DNA from: Comamonadaceae bacterium G21597-S1
GTDB lineage: Bacteria; Pseudomonadota; Gammaproteobacteria; Burkholderiales; Burkholderiaceae_C
Direction of reading: 5' to 3'
Assembly (NCBI GenBank): GCA_027214345.1
Contig: JAPWHR010000003.1
Location: 1 to 64,000, forward strand
DNA: 64,000 bases
The notes under the pieces were generated by a model. The model was not told where the DNA came from. It worked only from the letters and a program-made list of their open reading frames with translations, and did no database searches. This document shows, piece by piece, positions 17,843 to 29,221 of this stretch (positions are counted from its first letter, which is position 1; the number at the start of each line of letters is the position of its first letter). Position numbers and translations under genes: made by a program.

Positions 17843-19792
17843 TCAAGGCGCCACGTCCGGCCACGGCATGTCGACGGCCATGCGCGGCGTGCCGATGGGG
17901 GCCGACACCTGTCCGAGGCGAGCGGCCGCCAGGTCCTCCTCGCTCGGATACTGGCCCAGCAACCAGTAGTCGAACACCCGGCGCGCAATGGGCGCGGCAT
18001 GGGCGGAACCGAATCCCGCGTTCTCGACGATCACCGCCAGCGCGATCTTCGGATCGTCCGCCGGCGCATAAGCCATGTACACCGAGTGGTCGCGCCGGCG
18101 CTCCTCCATCTTGGCGGCGTTGTATTTGCTGCCGGCCGCGATGCCCACCGCCTGTGCGGTGCCGGTCTTGCCGGCCGACTGGTACGGCGCGCCGGCGAAG
18201 ACCCGCGACGAGGTTCCTTCGGTGGTCACCGACACCAGCGCCTTGTGGATGACGGCCAGGTTCTCCGGCTTGAAGCCCAGGTCCTGCCCGGGTTCGGGCG
18301 CGACGGTGTGGCGATCACGCGTCATCGCGTCCTGCGTGGCAATGACCAGTTGCGGCTTGTGCTTGATCCCCTTGTTCGCCAGGGTCGCGGTCGCATGCGC
18401 CAGCTGCAGCATCGTGAACGTGTTGTAGCCCTGGCCGATGCCCAGCGAGATGGTCTCGCCGGAATACCATTTCTGCTGGTCGCGGCGCTTGTAGTAGTTG
18501 CGTTTCCACTCGGTGCTCGGCAATACGCCGCGCGACTCGCCCTGGATGTCGATGCCGGTGATCTGCCCGAAGCCCAGCGGCGCCATGAAGTCGTGGATCG
18601 CGTCCACCCCCATCTCGTTGGCGAGCGAATAGAAGTAGACGTTGCTCGACTTGGCGATCGCCAGGTGCATGTCCACCGGCCCCAGACCGTGGTCGCCGTG
18701 GCTGCGGAATTGGTGCCCGGCAAATGTCCAGGTGCCGTTGTCCTGGATGATGGTACCCGCCGCGCGAACGCCTTTCTGCAGCGCCGCCAGCGCCATGAAG
18801 GGCTTGTAGGTCGACCCTGGCGGGTAGGTACCGCGCAGCGCCCGGTTCAGCAGCGGCTTGTCGATGGATTCGTTGAGCGACTGCCAGCTCTCGTAGTCGA
18901 TGCCGTCGACGAACAGGTTGGGATCGAACGTGGGCTTGCTGACGAACGCCAGCACCTGCCCGGTCTTGGGGTCGAGCGCGACCAGCGCGCCCCGGCGTTC
19001 GCCGTACAGGTCTTCGACCAGTTTCTGCAGCCGGATGTCGATCGACAGCACCACCGTGTCGCCCGGCGTGGACGGAATGCTCGAGAGCTTGCGCACCGCG
19101 CGCCCGCCGGCCGAGGTCTCGACCGAGTCGACGCCCGTCGTGCCATGCAACAGGGTCTCGAAGTTCTGCTCGACACCGAGTTTTCCGATGTATTCGGTGC
19201 CGCGGTAATTGGCCGCCTGCTCCGAATCGTCGAGCCGGTCCTTCTCGGTGCGGTTGATGCGACCGATGTATCCGATCACATGGCTGGCCAGTTCGCCATA
19301 CGGGTAACTGCGGAACAGCCGCGCCTTGATCTCCACGCCCGGGAAGCGGAACCGCTGCGCGGTGAACCGGGCGACCTCGCCGTCGTCGAGCTTGGTGCGG
19401 ATCGGCAGGGACTCGAAGCTCCTGGACTCGTCCTGCAGCTTCTTGAAGCGGCGCCGGTCGCGCGGCGTGATCTCGACGATCTGCGACAAGGCCTCCAGGG
19501 TGTCTTCCAGGTTCTCGACCTTGGACGGCGTGATCTCCAGCGTATAGGCCGAATAATTGTTGGCCAGCACGATGCCGTTGCGGTCCAGGATCTGGCCCCG
19601 GTTGGGCACCACCGGCACCACGGCCGTGCGGTTGCTCTCGGCCTGCGCCTTGAGGTTGTCGTGGCGCACCACCTGCAGCACGACCAGCCGGCCCACCACC
19701 AGCAGGAAACACAGCACCACCACGACACTGACGACCAGCACCCGCAGCCGGAACCGGGCCAGGTCCGCTTCGACGTTGCGCAGTTCGGTCAT
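17843..19792 (-). CDS. mrdA: Penicillin-binding protein 2 (elongasome transpeptidase)
   Basis: 649 residues, usual length. N-terminal cytoplasmic tail and one membrane helix (about 18-40), the PBP dimerisation domain (RGQILDRNGIVLANN), and a transpeptidase domain with catalytic STYK (S327, K330), SSN (382-384) and KTG (542-544). It cross-links peptidoglycan during lateral wall growth together with RodA, MreC and MreD. It follows mreD by 44 bases on the same strand. In most relatives rodA follows mrdA; here a terminator and an unrelated operon follow. Confidence 0.96.
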   Translation of the reverse strand: MTELRNVEADLARFRLRVLVVSVVVVLCFLLVVGRLVVLQVVRHDNLKAQAESNRTAVVPVVPNRGQILDRNGIVLANNYSAYTLEITPSKVENLEDTLEALSQIVEITPRDRRRFKKLQDESRSFESLPIRTKLDDGEVARFTAQRFRFPGVEIKARLFRSYPYGELASHVIGYIGRINRTEKDRLDDSEQAANYRGTEYIGKLGVEQNFETLLHGTTGVDSVETSAGGRAVRKLSSIPSTPGDTVVLSIDIRLQKLVEDLYGERRGALVALDPKTGQVLAFVSKPTFDPNLFVDGIDYESWQSLNESIDKPLLNRALRGTYPPGSTYKPFMALAALQKGVRAAGTIIQDNGTWTFAGHQFRSHGDHGLGPVDMHLAIAKSSNVYFYSLANEMGVDAIHDFMAPLGFGQITGIDIQGESRGVLPSTEWKRNYYKRRDQQKWYSGETISLGIGQGYNTFTMLQLAHATATLANKGIKHKPQLVIATQDAMTRDRHTVAPEPGQDLGFKPENLAVIHKALVSVTTEGTSSRVFAGAPYQSAGKTGTAQAVGIAAGSKYNAAKMEERRRDHSVYMAYAPADDPKIALAVIVENAGFGSAHAAPIARRVFDYWLLGQYPSEEDLAAARLGQVSAPIGTPRMAVDMPWPDVAP

Positions 19793-19836
19793 GGGTGGGT
19801 CACTCTGGTATCACGGGCACGTGGTCGCCCCGGGCA

Positions 19837-20367
19837 TCACAAGGGTCGGTTCAGGTCCGGGTCGGGCGCGCGGCGCTGCGGCACCAGCAGCAACACACTG
19901 ACCACCGGCCACAATGCCGCCTGCAGGACCGGCGCGAGCAGGATCACCCAGCCCGGGAACGAACCGCCTGCGAGCATTTTCGCAGCAAGGCCGATACATT
20001 GCGAGGCCACGAACAATGGCAGCACCTGCAGCGCCTGCGACGGCACCGTGAACCACAACAAGCGGCGGTGGATCGTGATCGCAAAGAAGCTCAGCACGGT
20101 ATAGGCCAGCGCATTGGCGCCGAGCAGTCCGCCCTGGTGCACGTCCATGGCCAGGCCGAACACGAAGGCGGCGCCGATGCCCACCCGCAGTGGCTGGTGC
20201 ACGCTCCAGAACACCAGCACCAGCGCCAGCAGGTCGGGCACCCAGGCCGCGCGGCCCCACAGCCCCATGTTCTGCACCATGTTGAGCACGAATGCGGCCA
20301 ACAAGGTCATCCAGATGAAGAACGGATTGGCCGGCAGCAACAGCTGCTGGCCCTGGCGCATGATCAT
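19837..20367 (-). CDS. mreD: Rod shape-determining protein MreD
   Basis: 176-residue inner-membrane protein with five or six helices (for example FFIWMTLLAAFVLNMVQN and VPDLLALVLVFWSVHQP, the latter a typical MreD segment; GLAMDVHQGGLLG is also typical). Part of the elongasome scaffold. The ATG at 20367 follows AGGAGGG by five bases. It lies between mreC and mrdA. Confidence 0.93.
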   Translation of the reverse strand: MIMRQGQQLLLPANPFFIWMTLLAAFVLNMVQNMGLWGRAAWVPDLLALVLVFWSVHQPLRVGIGAAFVFGLAMDVHQGGLLGANALAYTVLSFFAITIHRRLLWFTVPSQALQVLPLFVASQCIGLAAKMLAGGSFPGWVILLAPVLQAALWPVVSVLLLVPQRRAPDPDLNRPL

Positions 20368-20395
20368 GCGGACCCTCCTGCGACTCGCGTCGTCG

Positions 20396-21316
20396 TCATT
20401 GGCGCAGCGACTTTCGTACCGGTTCGGCCGGTGCCGTCTCGACCGGACGCGGCGGGATCTGGCTGGCCACCGGCTGCAACACCATGACGTGCATCGTGCC
20501 GCGCACCTGCGCCAGCGGACTGAGCGCGATGCGGGCGAACACCGACTCGCTGCGCCGCTCGACCTTGTCGACCCGCGCCACCATCAGACCCGGCGGGTAG
20601 ACGCCATCGACACCGCTGGTGGACAAAACGTCGCCGGCCTGCACGTCGGTATCGGCCGGCGTGAATCGCAACTCCATGCCGCCAGCCGGATTGGACAGGT
20701 CGCCGAATGCGACGCCCCGCACGCCGGTTCGGGTGTTAAGCACCGGGATCGCCTGGTCGCCATCGGTGATCAGCGTCACCTCGCTGACGGCGCCGAAGAC
20801 CCGTGTCACCTGCCCGAGCACGCCGTAACCGTCGATCACCGGCGAGCCGGCCACGATGCCGTGCACGTCGCCACGGTCGATGATGACCTTGCGGCTGAAC
20901 GGATCGGCCGCGTCGTACAGGATCTGCGCGGCACGGGCCGGCGTGGTGATGCGTTCGCGCAGTTCGAGCAGCTGCCGCAACCGGGTGTTCTCGAGTGCCA
21001 GTTCGTCGACCTGGTTCGCCTTCTGCGCCTGGCGCGCCATCGTGATGCGCATCTGCTCGGCGCTGGCCTGTGCTGATTGCAGGCTCTGGAAATAACCGGC
21101 GCCGCCGCGCGCGGCATTCACCGGCTGCATCAGCAGCCACTGCACCGGATACAACACGTCGGCAATCATGGCGCGCACGGGTTGGGTGACCCCGAACCGG
21201 GTATCGGCGACCATCAGGAACAGGGCCAGCGCGCTGCAGACCGTCAGCTTGGACAATGCCGACGGGCCCTGGCGAAAAAAGGGCGGCGGCGTTCTGTCTA
21301 GGGTTCCAAGCGGCAT
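20396..21316 (-). CDS. mreC: Rod shape-determining protein MreC
   Basis: 306 residues: N-terminal membrane helix (LTVCSALALFLMVADTRF), a coiled coil (QASAEQMRITMARQAQKANQ onward), and two beta-barrel domains with DRGDVHGIVAGSPVIDGYGV and VLSTSGVDGVYPPGLMVARV, both MreC hallmarks. Periplasmic partner that activates PBP2/RodA. The C-terminal 30 residues are proline-rich and variable, as is usual in betaproteobacteria. Gene order mreB-mreC-mreD-mrdA. Confidence 0.95.
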   Translation of the reverse strand: MPLGTLDRTPPPFFRQGPSALSKLTVCSALALFLMVADTRFGVTQPVRAMIADVLYPVQWLLMQPVNAARGGAGYFQSLQSAQASAEQMRITMARQAQKANQVDELALENTRLRQLLELRERITTPARAAQILYDAADPFSRKVIIDRGDVHGIVAGSPVIDGYGVLGQVTRVFGAVSEVTLITDGDQAIPVLNTRTGVRGVAFGDLSNPAGGMELRFTPADTDVQAGDVLSTSGVDGVYPPGLMVARVDKVERRSESVFARIALSPLAQVRGTMHVMVLQPVASQIPPRPVETAPAEPVRKSLRQ

Positions 21317-21451
21317 GGCTGCTTATTGTCTCTTGTCCTGGCACACCCAACGACGGGGTCGCGCCGGCGGCCGGGTGCGCCTTGCACGGCGCGCCCCGCG
21401 CGCTCGGGGCATCGCGTCGATCCGCGTCGGACCCGGCGCCGCTGGCGCCGC

Positions 21452-22630
<1,179 letters not shown>

Positions 22631-22693
22631 TCAAATTGACCAATGACGCGCCTTTTGGCCCGTTTTGAGGCTGCTTTCCCGCTAAATCCTGCC

Positions 22694-22993
22694 ATGTCCC
22701 TTACATCGTCCGATATCTCCCGCATCGCCACCCTGGCCCGCCTGGAACTGGATGCCTCAGGAAGTGAGCGCATGCTCAGCCAACTGAACGACTTCTTCGA
22801 CATCGTGCAGAAGATGCGCGCGGTCGACACCACCGGTGTGGTCCCCCTGGCGCACCCATTTGAAACCATCGGTGACATCGCGCTGCGGCTGCGCCCGGAC
22901 GTGGCGAGCGAACCCGACCAGCGCGAGGCCAACCAGCGCAGTGCTCCCAGCGTCGAGGCCGGCCTGTTCCTGGTGCCCAAGGTCATCGAATAA
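22694..22993 (+). CDS. gatC: Asp-tRNA(Asn)/Glu-tRNA(Gln) amidotransferase subunit C
   Basis: 99 residues, starting [20 protein letters not shown], with the conserved [16 protein letters not shown] and ending PKVIE. Stabilises the GatA-GatB complex that converts misacylated Asp-tRNA(Asn) or Glu-tRNA(Gln) to the cognate amide. The ATG at 22694 matches the family start; the frame upstream is not conserved. First gene of gatCAB. Confidence 0.95.
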   Translation: MSLTSSDISRIATLARLELDASGSERMLSQLNDFFDIVQKMRAVDTTGVVPLAHPFETIGDIALRLRPDVASEPDQREANQRSAPSVEAGLFLVPKVIE

Positions 22994-23096
22994 GAAAGAC
23001 ACCGGCCAGCCGAACCGGCCGCGCGCCGGGCCCGACGCGCACGCGGCAGGCCCCATGGCCCCACCTACCCAACCGTTACACCGAAACGACGACCGC

Positions 23097-24599
23097 ATGA
23101 CACGCCCCGACTCCGATCTGCACGACCTGAGCCTGGTCCAGCTGGCCGAACAGCTGCGCCAGCGCACCGTCTCGGCGCAGGAAACCGCGCAACATTTCCT
23201 GGCTCGCGCCAAGGCCCATGACCAGAGCCTGGGCGTCTATCTCGCCCGCGACGAGGCGGTGACGCTGGCCCAGGCGCGCGCGGCCGACGAACGGCTGGCC
23301 CAGGGCACGGCCGGCGCCCTCGAAGGCCTGCCGCTGGCACACAAGGACATCTTCGTGACCCGCGACTTCCCCAGCACCGCCGGCTCGCGCATGCTGGCGG
23401 GGTACCGCTCGCCGTTCGATGCCACCGTCGTCGCGCGGCTGGCCGCACAAGGCGCCGTGACGCTGGGCAAGCTCAACTGCGACGAGTTCGCGATGGGCTC
23501 GTCGAACGAAAACACCGCGGTGACCGCCGTGGGCCACGCGCAGCCGGAGCCGGTGCGCAACCCGTGGAACACCGACCACATCCCCGGCGGTTCGTCAGGC
23601 GCCAGCGCCGCCGCCGTGGCAGCACGGCTGATGCCCGCCAGCACCGGCACCGACACCGGGGGCTCCATCCGCCAGCCGGCCTCGTTCTGCGGCATCACCG
23701 GCATCAAGCCGACCTACGGCCGGGCGTCGCGTTACGGCATGATCGCGTTCGCCTCCAGCCTGGACCAGGCCGGCCCGATGGCGCGCAGCGCCGAGGACTG
23801 CGCGCTGCTGCTGAGCCACCTGTGCGGCCCCGACCCCGACCGCGACTCGACCTCGCTGGACCTGCCGCCGGAAGACTACAGCCGGTCGTTGAACGACTCC
23901 ATCGATGGCCTGCGCATCGGCGTGCCCGAGGAGTTCTTCGGCGACGGCGTGGCCGACGACGTGCGACAGGCGGTCGACGCGGCGCTGGCGCAATACGAGA
24001 AACTCGGCGCGGTGCGGGTGCCGGTATCGCTGCCGCGCACCGAACTGGCCATTCCGGTCTACTACATCATTGCGCCGGCCGAGGCCTCGAGCAACCTGAG
24101 CCGCTTCGACGGCGTCAAGTTCGGCCACCGCGCCGCGCAGTTCCAGGACCTCGCCGACATGTACCGCAAGACGCGCAGCGAAGGCTTCGGCGACGAAGTC
24201 CGGCGGCGCATCATGATCGGCACCTACGTGTTGTCGCACGGTTATTACGATGCGTATTACCTGCAGGCGCAGAAGATCCGGCGCATGTTGTCGGACGATT
24301 TCCAGCAGGCGTTCAAGACCTGCGACGTCATCGCCGGCCCGGTCGCCCCGACAGTGGCCTGGCGCATCGGCGAGAAAAGCGCCGATCCGCTGGCCAACTA
24401 CCTGGCCGACATCTTCACGCTGCCCGCCTCGCTGGCCGGCTTGCCGGCGATGAGCCTGCCGGCCGGTTTCGGCGCCGGCGGCATGCCGATCGGCCTGCAG
24501 CTGATGGGCAACTACCTGCAGGAAAGCCGGCTGCTGAACCTGGCGCACCGCCTCCAGCAGGTCACCGACTTCCACACCCGCAAACCCCAGGGGCATTGA
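23097..24599 (+). CDS. gatA: Asp-tRNA(Asn)/Glu-tRNA(Gln) amidotransferase subunit A
   Basis: 500-residue amidase-signature enzyme that releases ammonia from glutamine for the GatB site. The Ser-cisSer-Lys triad is visible: Lys in [10 protein letters not shown], Ser pair in [13 protein letters not shown] and [14 protein letters not shown]-terminal [20 protein letters not shown] is typical. The start at 23097 ([20 protein letters not shown]) is favoured; an in-frame ATG at 23055 is possible. It lies 103 bases after gatC and five bases before gatB. Confidence 0.96.
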   Translation: MTRPDSDLHDLSLVQLAEQLRQRTVSAQETAQHFLARAKAHDQSLGVYLARDEAVTLAQARAADERLAQGTAGALEGLPLAHKDIFVTRDFPSTAGSRMLAGYRSPFDATVVARLAAQGAVTLGKLNCDEFAMGSSNENTAVTAVGHAQPEPVRNPWNTDHIPGGSSGASAAAVAARLMPASTGTDTGGSIRQPASFCGITGIKPTYGRASRYGMIAFASSLDQAGPMARSAEDCALLLSHLCGPDPDRDSTSLDLPPEDYSRSLNDSIDGLRIGVPEEFFGDGVADDVRQAVDAALAQYEKLGAVRVPVSLPRTELAIPVYYIIAPAEASSNLSRFDGVKFGHRAAQFQDLADMYRKTRSEGFGDEVRRRIMIGTYVLSHGYYDAYYLQAQKIRRMLSDDFQQAFKTCDVIAGPVAPTVAWRIGEKSADPLANYLADIFTLPASLAGLPAMSLPAGFGAGGMPIGLQLMGNYLQESRLLNLAHRLQQVTDFHTRKPQGH

Positions 24600-24604
24600 G
24601 CACC

Positions 24605-26122
24605 ATGAGCGCAACTTCCGGCTCCGCCGCATCCGCACCACCGGCCACGGCGGCGACCTCCCAGCCGCCGTCGATTCCCCAGGGCCCGCTGGTCCAGGGC
24701 TACGAAGTCGTCATCGGTTTCGAGACCCACGCCCAGCTCTCGACCGCATCGAAGATCTTCAGCCGCGCCTCCACCGCCTTCGGCGCCGAACCCAACACCC
24801 AGGCCTGCGCCGTCGACCTGGCCTTGCCCGGCACCTTGCCGGTGATGAACAAGGGCGCGGTAGAACGCGCGATCCGCTTCGGCCTGGCCGTGGGCGCCCA
24901 CGTGGCCGAACGCAGCGTGTTTGCGCGCAAGAACTATTTCTATCCCGACCTGCCCAAGGGTTACCAGATCAGCCAGTTCGAGATCCCCGTCGTGCAAGGC
25001 GGCCAGGTCGAGTTTTTCCTGGACGGAGACAAACGCGCGGTGCGCCTGGTGCGCGCCCACCTGGAGGAAGACGCCGGCAAGTCGCTGCACGAGGACTTCG
25101 TCGGCCAGACCGGCATCGACCTGAACCGGGCCGGCACGCCGCTGCTGGAGATCGTCACCGAGCCCGACATGCGCTCGTCGCTTGAGGCCGTGGCCTACGC
25201 GCGCGAACTGCACCGGCTCGTGACCTGGATCGGCATCTGCGACGGCAACATGCAGGAAGGCAGTTTCCGCTGCGACGCCAACGTGTCGGTGCGCAAGCCC
25301 GGCGCGGCGCTGGGCACGCGGCGCGAGATCAAGAACCTGAACAGCTTCAAGTTCATGCAGCAGGCGATCGACTTCGAGGTGCGCTGGCAGATCGAGCAGA
25401 TCGAGGACGGCCATGCGATCGAGCAGGCCACCGTGTTGTTCGACCCGGCCACCGGCGAGACCCGTGCGATGCGCACCAAGGAAGACGCCGCTGACTACCG
25501 CTACTTTCCGGATCCGGACCTGCCGCCGCTGGTGATCGCCCGCGACTGGGTCGACACGGTGCGCGCCGACATGCCGGAGTTGCCGCATGTGCTGCGCGCG
25601 CGCCTGGCCAGCGAGCACGGGCTGTCGGAATACGACGCGGCCATACTCACGCAGAGCAAGTCCATGGCGCGTTATTTCCTGGATGCGGTGGCCGCGGGCG
25701 GGCAACCCAAGCTGGTGTGCAACTGGATCACCGGCGAATTGTCGCGCCGGCTCAATGCCCAGGAAATCGAGGTGGACGCGTCGAGCGTCGACGCCGCGAC
25801 CCTGGCCGCGCTGGTGCGCCGCATCGCCGACGGCACGGTGTCGAACAACGCCGCACGCCAGGTGTTCGAAGCCTTGTGGACCGGCGAGGGGACGGACGTG
25901 GACGCCGTCATCGAGGCCAAGGGATTGCGCCAGATGAACGACAGCAGCGCCCTCGAGACCATCATCGACGAGGTGATCGCCGCCAACACGAAAAGCGTCG
26001 AGGAATTCCGCCAGGGCAAGGACAAGGCCTTCAACGCCCTGGTCGGCCAGGTCATGAAAGCCAGCCGCGGCAAGGCCAATCCGAGCCAGGTCAACGAGTT
26101 GCTGCGCAAGAAACTGGGCTGA
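24605..26122 (+). CDS. gatB: Asp-tRNA(Asn)/Glu-tRNA(Gln) amidotransferase subunit B
   Basis: 505 residues. The catalytic cradle begins [13 protein letters not shown] after an unusual 30-residue Ala/Pro/Ser-rich N-terminal extension. Other hallmarks: [34 protein letters not shown], and the C-terminal YqeY-like tail ending in [13 protein letters not shown]. It phosphorylates the misacylated residue and transfers ammonia from GatA. The ATG at 24605 is five bases after gatA's stop. Confidence 0.96.
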   Translation: MSATSGSAASAPPATAATSQPPSIPQGPLVQGYEVVIGFETHAQLSTASKIFSRASTAFGAEPNTQACAVDLALPGTLPVMNKGAVERAIRFGLAVGAHVAERSVFARKNYFYPDLPKGYQISQFEIPVVQGGQVEFFLDGDKRAVRLVRAHLEEDAGKSLHEDFVGQTGIDLNRAGTPLLEIVTEPDMRSSLEAVAYARELHRLVTWIGICDGNMQEGSFRCDANVSVRKPGAALGTRREIKNLNSFKFMQQAIDFEVRWQIEQIEDGHAIEQATVLFDPATGETRAMRTKEDAADYRYFPDPDLPPLVIARDWVDTVRADMPELPHVLRARLASEHGLSEYDAAILTQSKSMARYFLDAVAAGGQPKLVCNWITGELSRRLNAQEIEVDASSVDAATLAALVRRIADGTVSNNAARQVFEALWTGEGTDVDAVIEAKGLRQMNDSSALETIIDEVIAANTKSVEEFRQGKDKAFNALVGQVMKASRGKANPSQVNELLRKKLG

Positions 26123-26203
26123 GGCTGCGCGCCGACGGCTGCGGCCGCGCTCGATGCAGCGCAGGGCCCCGGCCGCGACCAACGCCGTGATGCCGTATCG
26201 GCG

Positions 26204-28486
26204 TCAGTCTGCCAGCGTGACCGGCGCCAGCGCGTCGCCCTGCGGCAACACCGCACCGATCACCGCCGCGTCGGCATAACCGGCGGCGTGCAGCGCGTCA
26301 ATACACGCGCCCGCCTGGGCCGCCGGAATGCTGGCCAGCAATCCGCCCGCGGTCTGCGGATCGAACAGCAGCGAATACCGCGGATGCTGCACGAACTCGG
26401 CCTGGTTGAGCAGTGCCCGTCGCAGGCGCACATTGGACGCCTGCAGCGAACTGACGATGCCTTGCGCAACACACGCCTGCGCGCCGTCGAGCAGCGGCAG
26501 CGCCGACAGGCGCAGCCGCGCATCGACACCCGACGGCCGCGTCATCTCGACCAGGTGGCCGAGCAGGCCGAAACCGGTCAGGTCGGTGCAGGCGGTTGCG
26601 CCATGCGCCATCAACACCCGGGCACCGGCCTGGTTGGACTGGCGCATCACATCCAGCGCGCCCTGCACCCAGCGCCCGCGCGCGACGCCGCGGGCATGGG
26701 CGGCGAACAAGGTGCCGGTGCCGATCGGTTTGGTCAGCACCAGCACGTCGCCGGCGCGCATGCCGCCCTTGCGCAACACGCCTTGCAGCGATGCGTCGAC
26801 CAGGCCGTTGACCGCAAACCCCAGCGCCAGTTCGCGGCCCTCGCCGGTATGGCCGCCGACCAGCGCGCATCCGGCCGCATCGAGCACCTGCACCGCGCCG
26901 GTCATCATCTGGCGCAGCAGGTCCTCGACCTTGTCTTCCAGCCCCGGCGGCACCGTGGCAATCGCGGTGGCGCTTTGCGGCTGTGCCCCCATCGCGAAGA
27001 TGTCGCCCAGCGCATGGTTGGCGGCGATCTGGCCGAACACGTAGGGGTCTTCGATGAAGGCGCGGAAGAAGTCCACCGTATGCACCATGGCCTTGCCCGG
27101 TGGCACCCGCACGATGGCGGCGTCGTCGGGTGCGTGCAGGCCGATCAGCACGTCGTCGTTCGGCGCCGGCACCAGGTCGGCCAGCGCGCGCGACAACACG
27201 TTTGCGCCCACCTTGGCGCCGCATCCGCCGCAGCGCATCGCGAACGCCGAGACCGCCTGCAGCGACTCCTCCGGGGTCAGCACCACGCCGGGCGCGCCGC
27301 CCGGGGCATCGGACGGCGCGTCCATCGGCGGAAACTCGCTGAAGCGGCGCATGAAGCGGCGATCGATCCAGTCCTTCCAGCGCCAGACCCAGGCGCCGGC
27401 AAACGACAGGCCGCCGCGCGAGGCAACGGCAAAGCGGTCGCCGGTGCTGATCAGCGCCAGCCAGCGGCGTTGCGGCCGGTAGGGCTGCAGCGGCTGCTGC
27501 GCCAGCGCCCGGCGCAGGTTGCGCGCCAGCGGCGCCGCCATGCGCACCGCGAACACACCGGCCTTCTCCAACCGGTAGTTGTCCATGCTGGCCACGTCGC
27601 CGGCGGCGAACACCCGTGGATCGTCGACCGACTGCAGCGCATCGTTGACGCGAACGAAACCGCGATCGTCCAGCGCCAGGCCCGTTCCCTGCAACCAGGC
27701 CGCACCGCCGGCCTGCGTGACCCAGACGATCTCGTCGGCATCGAACCACGCGCCGTTTTGCGTGCGCAGCCGGCCGCCCCGGACCTCCTGCACCGCGGCA
27801 TCGAGATGCACCTGGACGCCGCGTTCGCGCAACACGTCGGCAAACCGCCGCTGCACGGCAACGTTGTGGGTGGGCAGCACTAAGGCGTCGGCGGTGAACA
27901 GATGGAAGGTCAGCGCATCGGGATCGCGGCCATGCGCGCGCAAGGTCGCGCGCAGGCGAAACTGCATCGCCAGCGTCAGCTCGACGCCACCGGCGCCGCC
28001 GCCGACGACGGCAATGGTGGCCGGGCCGGCATGGGCGTCGATGCGCGCGAGCAGGGCCAGCCAGCGCTGGTTGAAGCGGTGGATGGGTTTGACCGCGACC
28101 GCGTGCTCGGCCGCGCCCGGGACCGCACCGACCTGCGGCGTGGAGCCGATGTTGATCGACGCCAGGTCATACGCCAGTGCCGGCCGGTCGCGCAACAGCA
28201 GACGGCGTTCGGTGCGGTCCATGCCGATGACCTCGGCGCGGATGAAACGCGCACCGGCGAACTGCGCGAGCCGGCTCAGGTCGATGTGAACCGCGTCGTA
28301 GTCGTAGTGACCGGCGACATAACCGGGCAACATGCCCGAATACGGCGTGTGCGCGTCGGTACACACCAGCGTGATGCGTACCCCGGCAACCGGTCGCATC
28401 GCGAAGCTGCGCAACACGCCGACGTGGCTGTGCCCGCCACCGACAAGCACGATGTCGCGTACGACGGGCTGCGGGTCGGATCGCAT
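26204..28486 (-). CDS. selD: NADH-dehydrogenase-like/selenide water dikinase (SelD) fusion
   Basis: 760 residues in two parts. Residues 1 to about 385 are an FAD-dependent pyridine-nucleotide oxidoreductase (IVLVGGGHSHVGVL, second Rossmann VVGGGAGGVEL, and RVFAAGDVASMDN). Residues about 405-760 are SelD, which makes selenophosphate from selenide and ATP: GGCGAKVG carries catalytic Cys422 and Lys425, followed by VDFFRAFIEDPYVFGQIAANH, VGGHTGEG and TDLTGFGLLGH. The E. coli second Cys is Ala424, which is not essential in known enzymes. The fusion is known in other bacteria; the redox part may supply or process selenide. No sel genes lie nearby. Confidence 0.93.
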   Translation of the reverse strand: MRSDPQPVVRDIVLVGGGHSHVGVLRSFAMRPVAGVRITLVCTDAHTPYSGMLPGYVAGHYDYDAVHIDLSRLAQFAGARFIRAEVIGMDRTERRLLLRDRPALAYDLASINIGSTPQVGAVPGAAEHAVAVKPIHRFNQRWLALLARIDAHAGPATIAVVGGGAGGVELTLAMQFRLRATLRAHGRDPDALTFHLFTADALVLPTHNVAVQRRFADVLRERGVQVHLDAAVQEVRGGRLRTQNGAWFDADEIVWVTQAGGAAWLQGTGLALDDRGFVRVNDALQSVDDPRVFAAGDVASMDNYRLEKAGVFAVRMAAPLARNLRRALAQQPLQPYRPQRRWLALISTGDRFAVASRGGLSFAGAWVWRWKDWIDRRFMRRFSEFPPMDAPSDAPGGAPGVVLTPEESLQAVSAFAMRCGGCGAKVGANVLSRALADLVPAPNDDVLIGLHAPDDAAIVRVPPGKAMVHTVDFFRAFIEDPYVFGQIAANHALGDIFAMGAQPQSATAIATVPPGLEDKVEDLLRQMMTGAVQVLDAAGCALVGGHTGEGRELALGFAVNGLVDASLQGVLRKGGMRAGDVLVLTKPIGTGTLFAAHARGVARGRWVQGALDVMRQSNQAGARVLMAHGATACTDLTGFGLLGHLVEMTRPSGVDARLRLSALPLLDGAQACVAQGIVSSLQASNVRLRRALLNQAEFVQHPRYSLLFDPQTAGGLLASIPAAQAGACIDALHAAGYADAAVIGAVLPQGDALAPVTLAD

Positions 28487-28507
28487 CAGCCACCCGGCGC
28501 CGGCGCT

Positions 28508-29221
28508 TCAGGGTGCGGAGCCACCGGCGCGCTGCTGGGCCTGCCACAGCTCCGTGAGCCGCTGCAACTCGTCGTTGAAGCGGTTATCGACCCGCTGGCG
28601 TTCGTTTTCCTGTACCTGGATGAAGCGCCGCTGGGCCTGCAGGCTTTGCGTGACATACTCGATCTGGCGACGCAGCGCCGGCGGCGCCTTGGCCGGATCG
28701 CCCTGGTAGAACTCCAGCTCGCGGTCGATCTTCTTGCGCTCGTCGTGCAGCGCAACAATGCGTTTCTCGGCTTCGAGCACCACGGCATCGATGCGGGCAT
28801 GCGCCTCGCCGCGCTCCTTGTCATGCGCCTCACGCGTCGGATAACGCGCCAGCATGGCCCGGTCGCGCCGCTTCTCCTCGGCCTCGCGCGCGCGCTCCAG
28901 AACCTCCTCCTTCTTGCGTTCCTCGAGCTCGGCGCGTTGCTGCGCACTCAGCGACGGGCCCACGCGGGCACGCACGGTGCCACTGGGGTTGAGCACGGTC
29001 TGCTCGCGATCGAGGCAGGCCGCGATCGGGCGGTCCGATCGCAGCTTGCGGCCATTGGCATCGGTACAGGTGTAGATGCCGTTGATCGGCGGTTGCTGCT
29101 GCGCATCGGCCGCGGTCGCCAGTGCCCACAACATGCCTGCACCCAGGCCCAGTGCGGACAGGCGACACCAGCCGCGGGCTGCGCGCCGCTGCGGCTCGTA
29201 GGCCGAGATCGGCGCACTCAT
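28508..29221 (-). CDS. DUF4124 protein with coiled coil
   Basis: 237 residues. An N-terminal signal-like segment (about 20-40, ending ATAADA/QQQ) is followed by a short DUF4124 module (NGIYTCTDANGRKLRSDRP ... CLDREQ) with two cysteines. The rest is a long charged helix (AELEERKKEEVLERAREAEE onward), predicted to form a coiled coil. Envelope protein of unknown function. The start codon overlaps the pyrE stop by four bases, and the gene ends 21 bases before the selD fusion, so pyrE-DUF4124-selD may be one transcript. Confidence 0.75.
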   Translation of the reverse strand: MSAPISAYEPQRRAARGWCRLSALGLGAGMLWALATAADAQQQPPINGIYTCTDANGRKLRSDRPIAACLDREQTVLNPSGTVRARVGPSLSAQQRAELEERKKEEVLERAREAEEKRRDRAMLARYPTREAHDKERGEAHARIDAVVLEAEKRIVALHDERKKIDRELEFYQGDPAKAPPALRRQIEYVTQSLQAQRRFIQVQENERQRVDNRFNDELQRLTELWQAQQRAGGSAP

